Below are positions 7,329 through 13,002 of a stretch of 13,752 nucleotides of DNA, piece by piece (position 1 is the stretch's first letter; every line of letters starts with the position of its first letter). The translations under genes and the position numbers were made by a program. The notes under the pieces were generated by a model, which searched no databases, was not told where the DNA came from, and saw nothing but the letters and a program-made list of their open reading frames with translations. This stretch comes from Candidatus Fonsibacter sp. (GTDB taxonomy: Bacteria; Pseudomonadota; Alphaproteobacteria; Pelagibacterales; Pelagibacteraceae). The stretch is from positions 1 to 13,752 of the forward strand of contig SHWR01000029.1 in NCBI GenBank assembly GCA_009693745.1, read 5' to 3'.

Positions 7329-7344
7329 AATTCGTATTTATATT
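7316..7344 (-). promoter_or_regulatory. 11-bp hairpin spanning the zeta stop codon and the DRL-type start codon
   Basis: AATATAAATAC (7316-7326) and GTATTTATATT (7334-7344) are perfect reverse complements around a seven-base loop. In the minus-strand mRNA the stem's first arm covers the zeta-inhibitor stop codon. The AU of the next gene's start codon lies in the loop, and the G is the first base of the second arm. Folding would hide the initiation region, and ribosomes finishing the upstream gene would open it. This is consistent with coupling, but the stem is AT-only apart from one G-C pair. Confidence 0.4.
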
Positions 7345-7643
7345 TCTTTTTTTGCCACTTCTAAAAATTCAGACATTTTCTGTCTTATTTCATCATCTTG
7401 AATATTTTTACCTTCTAAATCTTTTTTTATTTTTCTAAAAACATCTTGGTCACCTGCCTCTTGAAAATCCGATTTAATAACATCAGTAATGTAATTTTTT
7501 TTCTCATCTTCATTAAGTTTTAAAATATTAGCTACCCAACTAGCTAAAAGTTTATTTTTTTTCGCATTTACTTTAAATTCGACTTCTTGGTCGTTTGCGA
7601 ATTTTTTTTCAAATCCTTTTTCTCTATCTCCAAAATTATTCAT
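7338..7643 (-). CDS. DUF1476 protein, F1FO-ATPase inhibitor zeta subunit
   Basis: It is the alphaproteobacterial zeta subunit that binds F1-ATPase and blocks ATP hydrolysis in Paracoccus-type ATP synthases; cytoplasmic face. The 101 residues fit the family (about 100-107). The match is clear throughout: FGDREKGFEKKFANDQEVEF (4-23, usually DREKAFEAKFAHDEEL), RNKLL-type KKNKLLASWVA (28-38), then DFQEAGDQDVFRKIKKDL (59-76, usually ADFExxGDEDVLRKVxxDL) and IRQKMSEFLEVA. The N-terminal segment is the inhibitory region in characterised members. It is the first gene of a minus-strand operon with the DRL-type oxidoreductase and the LOG protein, a pairing I do not know from other genomes. The start is ATG at 7643, and the AT-rich upstream region contains TATAAT-like hexamers but no well-placed -35. 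Confidence 0.9.
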   Translation of the reverse strand: MNNFGDREKGFEKKFANDQEVEFKVNAKKNKLLASWVANILKLNEDEKKNYITDVIKSDFQEAGDQDVFRKIKKDLEGKNIQDDEIRQKMSEFLEVAKKEI

Positions 7644-7691
7644 AATTATAATTATAAACTTAAATAGTTTTTCAATATAGTTAGTATTGAT

Positions 7692-7721
7692 TTGTACAAT
7701 TTATAAAAACATAGTTATAAT
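7692..7721 (+). promoter_or_regulatory. Sigma-70-type promoter for the metY leader transcript
   Basis: TTGTAC (7692-7697) and a perfect TATAAT (7716-7721) are separated by 18 bases. Transcription would start near 7727-7729, that is, at or beside the ATG of the 23-codon ORF at 7728. It would give metY a leader RNA of about 150 bases. No competing promoter is evident closer to metY. Confidence 0.55.
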
Positions 7722-7727
7722 AACTCT

Positions 7728-7799
7728 ATGGCTTACATTTTTATAGGATTATTAGTTATTATTATTATATTATTGATCTTACTTTATCGAAAAAAGTAA
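7728..7799 (+). CDS. Putative 23-residue hydrophobic leader or membrane microprotein
   Basis: ATG to TAA encodes 23 residues: a short MAY start, a continuous hydrophobic stretch of Ile, Leu, Val, Phe and Gly from about residue 4 to 19, then YRKK at the C-terminus. This is the pattern of a single membrane-spanning peptide with a positive cytoplasmic tail. There is no Shine-Dalgarno, and the TATAAT of the upstream promoter ends six bases before the ATG, so the mRNA would be leaderless. It ends two bases before the predicted metY leader structure, so it could be a leader peptide or an independent small membrane protein. Caution: T-rich DNA encodes hydrophobic residues by default, so the ORF may be accidental. 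I recognise no homologue. Confidence 0.35.
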   Translation: MAYIFIGLLVIIIILLILLYRKK

Positions 7800-7804
7800 T
7801 CTTA

Positions 7805-7866
7805 ATAATTATTGATTTAAGCGTATTAAATAACTTATATATTCATACAAAAACTACTTAAATTAG
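7805..7866 (+). ncRNA. Candidate SAM-II/SAM-V-like riboswitch in the metY leader
   Basis: A hairpin with a loop-to-3' pseudoknot can be drawn. P1 is UUAUU (7809-7813) with AAUAA (7829-7833), extended past a bulged C7834 by AUAA (7805-7808) with UUAU (7835-7838). The loop GAUUUAAGCGUAUUA (7814-7828) closely resembles the SAM-II aptamer loop as I remember it (GAUUUAACCGUAUUG...). Loop bases GUAU (7823-7826 region) can pair with AUAC (7845-7848 region), followed by five A, as in the H-type pseudoknot. A competing 10-bp helix, UUGAUUUAAG (7812-7821) with CUUAAAUUAG (7857-7866), ends next to the AGAAAG before the metY ATG, so two exclusive folds exist. SAM-II and SAM-V are known upstream of methionine genes in marine Alphaproteobacteria. 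The fold and class were judged by eye, without a covariance model. Confidence 0.55.
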
Positions 7867-7877
7867 AAAGAAACTTC

Positions 7878-9179
7878 ATGACAACATCAAGTAAGCATCC
7901 TGAAACTATAGGTTTACATGGCGGAGATTATAGAAGTGATGCAACCACAACATCAGTTGCAGTACCGATTTATCAAACAACAAGTTATCAATTTAACAAT
8001 ACGGATCATGCAGCAAATTTATTTGCCTTAAAAGAATTTGGAAACATCTACACAAGAATTATGAATCCAACTGTAGATGTTCTTGAAAAAAGGGTAGCAG
8101 CTTTAGAGGGTGGTGTTGCAGCTTTAGCTGTAGGATCAGGCCAAGCTGCTTCAGCGTTTTGTGTGCAAAACTTATGTAAAGCAGGAGACAATATAGTTGC
8201 ATCTACTGACTTATATGGAGGAACAGTAAACTTATTTAAAAATACTTTAAAAGATCAAGGAATCGAAGTTCGTTTTGCAGATCCAATTGATCCTAAAAAT
8301 TTTGAAAAATTAACTGACGATAAGACAAGAGGATATTATGGAGAAACATGTCCAAATCCTTCTCTTAGAATTTTTCCAATTAAAGAAGTTGCAGACATAG
8401 GAAGAAAATTTGGAATTCCTTTAATTATGGATAACACTGCATCACCGATTATTTGCAAACCTTTTGAACATGGTGCTGCAATCGTTATGCACTCACTAAC
8501 TAAATTTATTGGTGGTCATGGGAATTCTATTGGCGGTATAATTGTTGATGGTGGAAATTTTAATTGGACTGAAAATAAAAAAAGACAACCATTCTATAAT
8601 GAGCCAGATCCTTCTTATGGCGGAGCTGTTTGGGGTGAGGTTGTTCCAAAATTAACAGGAGCAAATATTCCATTTATTATAAGGGCTCGAGTTGTTTTGC
8701 TTCGAGATTTAGGAGCGCCACTATCACCATTTAACGCTTGGCAAATAATTCAAGGATTAGAAACATTAGCCTTACGTATGAAACAACACTGTTCTAATGC
8801 TCAAAAAGTTGTTTCTTACTTAATTAAACACACTAAGGTTCAAAAAGTTATTTATCCAAGTCTTTACGATGGTGAAGTTGGAAAACGTGCCAATAAATAT
8901 TTAAGTGGTGGCTTTGGAGCTTTATGTGGTGTTGAATTAAAAGGTGGCATTGAAGCAGGTAAGAAATTTATTAACGCTTTAAAACTTTTATATCATGTTG
9001 CAAATATTGGTGATGCAAGAAGTCTTGCAATTCATCCAGCTTCTACAACGCACTCCCAATTACCTCCTGAAGAACAATTAAAAGCAGGGGTTACGCCAGG
9101 GTATGTTAGATTGTCAGTTGGAATTGAACATCCAGATGATATTTTAGCTGATATTGAGCAGGCGCTTGTAACTATTTAG
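7878..9179 (+). CDS. metY: O-acetylhomoserine sulfhydrylase (PLP-dependent, MetY)
   Basis: It makes homocysteine from an activated homoserine ester and sulfide (direct sulfhydrylation) in the cytoplasm. The protein is a Cys/Met-metabolism PLP enzyme of 433 residues, the long length typical of MetY rather than the roughly 380-400 of MetB or MetC. Landmarks: GLHGG (12-16), VPIYQTTSY (29-37), YTRIMNPT (58-65, Tyr and Arg contacting PLP phosphate of the neighbouring subunit), GSGQAA (86-91), DLYGGT (111-116), MDNT (184-187) and the PLP Lys K209 in HSLTKFIGGHG. YVRLSVGIEHPDD near the C-terminus is standard. The start is ATG at 7878, preceded by AGAAAG. A structured leader with a promoter suggests SAM feedback. 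Its stop overlaps the convergent osmC stop by four bases. The partner metX lies just beyond, on the opposite strand. Cystathionine gamma-synthase activity is a less likely alternative. Confidence 0.92.
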   Translation: MTTSSKHPETIGLHGGDYRSDATTTSVAVPIYQTTSYQFNNTDHAANLFALKEFGNIYTRIMNPTVDVLEKRVAALEGGVAALAVGSGQAASAFCVQNLCKAGDNIVASTDLYGGTVNLFKNTLKDQGIEVRFADPIDPKNFEKLTDDKTRGYYGETCPNPSLRIFPIKEVADIGRKFGIPLIMDNTASPIICKPFEHGAAIVMHSLTKFIGGHGNSIGGIIVDGGNFNWTENKKRQPFYNEPDPSYGGAVWGEVVPKLTGANIPFIIRARVVLLRDLGAPLSPFNAWQIIQGLETLALRMKQHCSNAQKVVSYLIKHTKVQKVIYPSLYDGEVGKRANKYLSGGFGALCGVELKGGIEAGKKFINALKLLYHVANIGDARSLAIHPASTTHSQLPPEEQLKAGVTPGYVRLSVGIEHPDDILADIEQALVTI

Positions 9180-9576
9180 ATTAATTTAGAATTAATCTTA
9201 ATCGTATTCATTAGAGCTTTGTGAATAGGGCACTTGTTTGAAATTTCAAACAATCGGTTTCTTTGTTCATCTGTTAAGTTACCAATTAGTTCAATTTTTC
9301 TATCAATATCTCCACTCTCATTTCTATTTAGAGTAACGATAACTTTATCAAGAGGTAACTTTTTTAAACGCGCATACATTCTTAAAGTAATAGAAGTGCA
9401 AGATCCAAGCGAGGAGAATAAAAAGTCATTAGGACTTAAGCCTTTGTCCGTTCCTTCTGGAAAAGATAGTGGCTCATCAGCGAAAAGCTTATGTCCTCTA
9501 ACAGTTATACTTTGAACGAAAGGACCAGGTCCTACTTCAGAAACGGTAACAGCGTTATCTTTTTAACTTCGGTCAT
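9176..9576 (-). pseudogene. OsmC-family peroxiredoxin-like protein, disrupted by a one-base deletion in an A5 run
   Basis: OsmC/Ohr-fold proteins reduce organic or fatty-acid hydroperoxides with two cysteines. Two frames together read as a complete family member of 133 residues. Frame one starts at ATG 9576 (MTEVK) and would stop after 14 codons. The next frame carries DNAVTVSEVGPGPFVQ, LFADEP, GLSPNDFLFSSLGSCTS with the first Cys (residue 60), MYARLKKLPLD, and NKCPIHKAL with the second Cys (116). Adding one A to AAAAA (plus-strand T at 9560-9564) restores a single frame, MTEVKKDNAV. The main frame has TAA just upstream of the junction and no ATG, GTG or TTG until 9379. A restart there would lose the first Cys. 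Only five bases separate the start from the metX stop. A sequencing or assembly error is at least as likely as a true pseudogene. Confidence 0.85.
9178..9198. terminator. 9-bp hairpin at the convergent metY/osmC ends
   Basis: AGATTAATT (9178-9186) and AATTAATCT (9190-9198) are perfect reverse complements around a three-base loop. They start inside the metY stop codon and lie in the last codons of osmC. No T-run follows on either strand, so Rho-independent termination would be weak. Being symmetrical, it could serve both converging transcripts or protect 3' ends. Confidence 0.3.
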
Positions 9577-9581
9577 CGTTA

Positions 9582-10715
9582 TTATTTAGATGCTTTAAAT
9601 TCCTCGTAAGCTGAGTCTAAAAATCCTTTAACACTTCTTAAAAATTCAGTTTCATCTAAAAGAAAAGAGTCATGTCCATTATTAGTAATAATTTCAACAA
9701 AACTTACATCAGCACCAATAGAATTAAGTGCAATGAGAATTTTTTTACTCTCGGATGTTGGATATAACCAGTCAGTAGAGAAAGAAATTATACAAAATTT
9801 AATTTTTGTATCTTTAAAAGCATTAGCAAGCACACCATTATTTTCACGATATAAGTCAAAATAATCCATTGCTCGAGTTAAATATAAATAGCTATTTGCA
9901 TCAAAGCGATCAACAAAAGCATTACCTTGATACTTTAAATAACTTTCAACTTGAAAGTCAGCATCAAAAGTAAATTTAAAATCTCCTTTTTGTTGAAGCT
10001 TTCTTCCAAATTTTTGTTGCAATCCTTCCTCAGATAAATAACTAATGTGTCCGGCCATACGAGCTACGGACAATCCTTTTCTAGGACTTTTGTTTAGTTT
10101 TAAATAATCTCCATTAGACCATTCAGGATCAGCCATAATTGCTTGACGCGACAATTCATCGAATGCAATATTTTGTGCTGAATGACTTGCTGTGCAAGCA
10201 ATTGGAATCGCTGAATAAGTTCTTCCTGGATTGGATGAGCAAAATTGTAAAACTTGCATTCCACCCATGGAGCCACCTAATACGCATAAAGTTTTTTCAA
10301 TTTGTAAATGATCGAGCAGCAAAACTTGCGCATTAACCATATCTCTTATGGTAACTAACGGAAAAGTATTTTGATAAATTTCTTTAGTTTTAGGGTTAAT
10401 GGAAGTTGGCCCTGATGTTCCCATACAACCACCTAAAACGTTAGCGCAAATAATAAAATATTTATTTGTATCAACTGCTTTATCAGGACCTACCGCGGTA
10501 ACCCACCAACCATCTTTTCCTGTAATAGGATTGGTGCCTGTTGCAAACTGATCTCCACTTAAAGCATGAAATACTAAAACAGCATTATCTTTATTTTGAT
10601 TTAAAGTTCCAAAAGTTTCATAAGCAATTGTAAAGTTGTCTAGAACCTGACCAGATTCTAACTGCAGTGGTTCTTTAATATCTATGGTTTTAACTTTACT
10701 CTTATCAATAATCAT
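9582..10715 (-). CDS. metX: Homoserine O-acyltransferase (MetX, alpha/beta hydrolase fold)
   Basis: It activates homoserine with acetyl-CoA (or succinyl-CoA in some MetX enzymes) for methionine synthesis in the cytoplasm. The 377 residues are typical. The fold's triad is visible: nucleophile S149 in LGGSMGGMQ, D315 in SFSTDWLYP and H348 in NNGHDSF. Other MetX segments are AYETFGTLN (31-39), HALSGDQ (50-56), WWVTAVGPDKAVDT (70-83), NVLGGCMGTSGPTSINP (92-108) and the ARMAGHISYLSE lid region (218-229). Acetyl versus succinyl use cannot be decided by eye, although the neighbouring MetY favours acetyl. The ATG overlaps the TGA of the cysteine synthase-like gene (ATGA, 10712-10715), so the two are translationally coupled. 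It is followed after five bases by the osmC-family gene. Confidence 0.95.
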   Translation of the reverse strand: MIIDKSKVKTIDIKEPLQLESGQVLDNFTIAYETFGTLNQNKDNAVLVFHALSGDQFATGTNPITGKDGWWVTAVGPDKAVDTNKYFIICANVLGGCMGTSGPTSINPKTKEIYQNTFPLVTIRDMVNAQVLLLDHLQIEKTLCVLGGSMGGMQVLQFCSSNPGRTYSAIPIACTASHSAQNIAFDELSRQAIMADPEWSNGDYLKLNKSPRKGLSVARMAGHISYLSEEGLQQKFGRKLQQKGDFKFTFDADFQVESYLKYQGNAFVDRFDANSYLYLTRAMDYFDLYRENNGVLANAFKDTKIKFCIISFSTDWLYPTSESKKILIALNSIGADVSFVEIITNNGHDSFLLDETEFLRSVKGFLDSAYEEFKASK

Positions 10716-11692
10716 TTAATCCAATCCGGACACGGTAGCCCTTTTGATTTTAAAAATTCACGATTAAAAAGTCGGCTCGCATATCTAGTTCCAGAATCAC
10801 ATAAAATTGTAACTATAATTTTGTTTGGCCCCATTTTTTTTCCAAGTTCAATTGCGCCTGCAACATTTATTCCAGATGAGCTGCCAAGACATAATCCATC
10901 ATCATGTAGTAGATCAAACACAATATTTAAAGCATCAGTATCATTAATTTGAAAGGCATCATCAAGCAAAGCACCCTCATAATTCTTAGTTATTCTTGAG
11001 GTTCCAATACCTTCGGTTATGGAACTTCCACTCATTACTAATTTTTCAGTTTTAAAATGACTGTAAAGAGCAGAACCAAGAGGATCGCTTACTGCAATCT
11101 TAATATTTTTATTATGCCTCTTTAGACCAATTGAAACGCCAGAAATAGTACCTCCAGTTCCTGAGGAGCAAACAAATCCATCTACCTCACCATTAGTTTG
11201 TGTCCAAATTTCTTCAGCAGTTGTTTCAATATGGGCTAATTGATTGATCGTATTATCAAATTGATTTCCCCAATAACCACCAATGTCATCTGCAATTTTT
11301 TTTGCGTATTTCACATAATTATTTGGATTATCATATGGAACGGCTGGCACTTCGATTAGTTCGGCCCCTAACTCTTTTAAGGTATCTTTCTTTTCTTTTG
11401 ATTGTGTTTCTGGAATAACAATTACGGTTTTAATCCCAAGTTCTTTCGCAATTATTGCAATTCCAATTCCAGTATTACCAGCAGTTCCCTCAACTATCGT
11501 TCCACCTTTTTTTAATTTATTATTTTTAATAGCATCATTTAAAATATAAAGTGCCGCTCTATCTTTTACGGATTCTCCGGGATTTAAAAATTCTGCTTTA
11601 CCAAAAATTTTACATCCAGAAATTTCTGATGCCTTCTTTAAATAAATTAAAGGCGTATTTCCAATTTTACTTATTAAGCTCGGTATAGTCAT
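10712..11692 (-). CDS. Cysteine synthase-like PLP enzyme (O-acetylserine sulfhydrylase family)
   Basis: It replaces the acetyl group of O-acetylserine with sulfide, and possibly thiosulfate, to form cysteine; cytoplasmic. It is a fold-type II PLP enzyme of 326 residues: IGNTPLIYL (10-18), PLP Lys K43 in NPGESVKDRAA, substrate loop EGTAGNTGIG (68-77), phosphate-binding SSGTGGTISG (176-185), EGIGTSR (227-233) and the ring-N Ser S300 in LCDSGTRY. The substrate loop reads T-A-G-N-T where classical CysK has T-S-G-N-T. This variant is frequent in a branch related to cystathionine beta-synthase, so CysK, CysM or CBS-like activity remain possible. There is no C-terminal CBS domain pair. It starts nine bases after the transporter stop and overlaps metX by four bases. 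Sitting between a sulfur transporter and metX supports sulfur fixation rather than reverse transsulfuration. Confidence 0.85.
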   Translation of the reverse strand: MTIPSLISKIGNTPLIYLKKASEISGCKIFGKAEFLNPGESVKDRAALYILNDAIKNNKLKKGGTIVEGTAGNTGIGIAIIAKELGIKTVIVIPETQSKEKKDTLKELGAELIEVPAVPYDNPNNYVKYAKKIADDIGGYWGNQFDNTINQLAHIETTAEEIWTQTNGEVDGFVCSSGTGGTISGVSIGLKRHNKNIKIAVSDPLGSALYSHFKTEKLVMSGSSITEGIGTSRITKNYEGALLDDAFQINDTDALNIVFDLLHDDGLCLGSSSGINVAGAIELGKKMGPNKIIVTILCDSGTRYASRLFNREFLKSKGLPCPDWIK

Positions 11693-11701
11693 TTTAAAAT
11701 A

Positions 11702-12886
11702 TTAATTAAATTTATATTTAATTCTAAGTAGCCAGCCCAAGTACAAACCACCTCCACAAAATATTAAAAATATCCAACCAGATAATGATGCTGCCATAAT
11801 ACCCGACAATAAAGTTCCAACTGTACAACCAAGTGCGATCATAGAACCAAACCCCATTAATATTCCGCCAACAAATGATCTTACGCTTTCTTTAACTTTA
11901 GGAATTTGAATTTTAAAATCGCCAGAGAATATTGCAAGAGCAAAAGATCCAAGCACTAAACCTAAAATAAATAAACCATTATTAGACCAGAATGTCACTT
12001 TAACTATTGTTAAGCATCCTCTTAAAGTATCCAAGCCTTCAAGACGCGCTGGTAAAATATTAAAATAGTCGGCACTTGTCCGTGCAATGCTTCCAATCTC
12101 AGCTGTAACACCTAAAGGAGTTACTCTTAAAAATACAATAGTTGCAATTAGAGCAACTAAAATACCACCAACGTAAGTTGGCCATTTTATTTCCCACCAT
12201 TTTTGAATTTTATTTTTTTCTTTTTCTTTTTTATGAAATTTCAGAAGTAATAATGCTAAAAATATTAATAATGTAATTTGCAGGACGATTGATCCTTTAT
12301 ATCCAAGATAATGGGGAAACCAAACTAGAGGAGCTTGTTGAATAGCCTTAAGATAAAGAAAGTTCCAACTTAAAAATCCCAAAACAAAACCAAATATAAT
12401 TCCAATGAATGCAACAAATGCAGATAAAAGACCCTCGCCAAGTCTATAAAGTTGAGCACTAATGCAAGACCCAGCAATAGCCATTCCTAGACCAAAGCTA
12501 AAAGAGCCTAAGACTAAAACCCAGCTAACAGGGGCGATATGTGCATTTGGTGGAAGTCTTGGCGCTATTGGTTCAATAAGAAAAGCTCCAAATATTAAAT
12601 GATAACCCAGTGTTCCAATAAGAAGAGCTGTGATAATCCCAAGCAAACCTTTTGCATCCTTTAATTCAATAAAATCTCGACTTAAACAATAAAAACAAAA
12701 TCTACTTCTTTGCAAAACTGCTCCAAAGGCAATACCAAGCCATAAAGATAAAGAAAGAGCCGTGCCCCCTTGTAAGTTTTCAATTTGAGAATTTAAAATA
12801 AAAGCAATAACTAAAATTAAAATTATCCCTGCAAAGTTTTTAAATGCAGGAATATTATTGTTAAGCTGATAATTTATATTTTTCAT
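11702..12886 (-). CDS. YeeE/YedE (TsuA-like) family inner-membrane transporter, probable thiosulfate uptake
   Basis: This integral membrane protein of 394 residues has about nine to ten hydrophobic segments. YeeE/TsuA proteins import thiosulfate through a relay of conserved cysteines. Cysteines here sit in the family's pattern: RSRFCFYC (C64, C67), AGSCISAQLYRLGEG (C141), LRGCLTI (C291) and ALGCTVGTLLSG (C354), with C377 near the end. The GSC... and ALGC... segments look like the two halves of an internal repeat. A charged cytoplasmic-type loop (HKKEKEKNK, 218-226) separates the halves. The start at 12886 has a good AGGAG five bases upstream. An intrinsic terminator lies just before it, after the rhodanese gene. 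It leads the cysteine synthase-like, metX and osmC genes, which supports a sulfur substrate. Thiosulfate is the best guess; selenium-related or sulfane compounds are alternatives. Confidence 0.85.
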   Translation of the reverse strand: MKNINYQLNNNIPAFKNFAGIILILVIAFILNSQIENLQGGTALSLSLWLGIAFGAVLQRSRFCFYCLSRDFIELKDAKGLLGIITALLIGTLGYHLIFGAFLIEPIAPRLPPNAHIAPVSWVLVLGSFSFGLGMAIAGSCISAQLYRLGEGLLSAFVAFIGIIFGFVLGFLSWNFLYLKAIQQAPLVWFPHYLGYKGSIVLQITLLIFLALLLLKFHKKEKEKNKIQKWWEIKWPTYVGGILVALIATIVFLRVTPLGVTAEIGSIARTSADYFNILPARLEGLDTLRGCLTIVKVTFWSNNGLFILGLVLGSFALAIFSGDFKIQIPKVKESVRSFVGGILMGFGSMIALGCTVGTLLSGIMAASLSGWIFLIFCGGGLYLGWLLRIKYKFN

Positions 12887-12891
12887 TTAAA

Positions 12892-12896
12892 CTCCT
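12892..12896 (-). promoter_or_regulatory. Strong Shine-Dalgarno AGGAG for the YeeE/YedE gene
   Basis: AGGAG on the minus strand is five bases from the ATG at 12886. It stands out because most genes in this window have no recognisable site. It follows within about five bases of the T-run of the upstream terminator. Confidence 0.7.
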
Positions 12897-12899
12897 AAA

Positions 12900-12936
12900 A
12901 TAAAAAAAATAGCGGAACAAATTGTACCGCTATTTT
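12900..12936 (-). terminator. Intrinsic terminator between rhodanese and YeeE/YedE genes, possible attenuator
   Basis: AAAATAGCGG (12936-12927 read on the minus strand) and CCGCTATTTT form a perfect 10-bp stem. Four further inner pairs are possible past one A-A mismatch (ACAA/TTGT). On the minus strand the stem runs directly into eight T (from 12909 downward) and then ATTTT. This is a textbook Rho-independent terminator for the rhodanese transcript. It ends only a few bases before the transporter's Shine-Dalgarno, leaving no space for a separate promoter after it. Downstream expression must come from read-through or from a promoter overlapping the hairpin (TACAAT in the loop side is a possible -10). 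Confidence 0.85.
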
Positions 12937-13002
12937 GTAACAGAGAAAATTTACTAAATTTTAAAAAGATAACAAGTGGCGATTTAATTCGCTAACTAGT
13001 TA

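Noticed and set aside
7644..7690. Minus-strand promoter for the zeta-inhibitor operon (TTGAAA with TATAAT-like hexamers)
   Set aside because: The available spacings are 13 or 19 bases, and the second -10 almost touches the ATG; no pairing is convincing in DNA this AT-rich.
9176..9379. A stand-alone 67-residue OsmC C-terminal protein starting at the internal ATG
   Set aside because: The upstream sequence continues the same fold in frame up to the A5 run, including the first active Cys; a start at 9379 would cut the domain in half.
9234..9515. Plus-strand open frame of 93 codons opposite the osmC-family gene
   Set aside because: It lies antisense to a clear OsmC reading and shows no family signature; the minus-strand translation explains the region once the one-base deletion is allowed for.
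9555..9570. Programmed frameshifting at the A5 run of the osmC-family gene
   Set aside because: The -1 slip would need the P-site tRNA to re-pair on TAA, and five A are too few for efficient transcriptional slippage; error or mutation is simpler.
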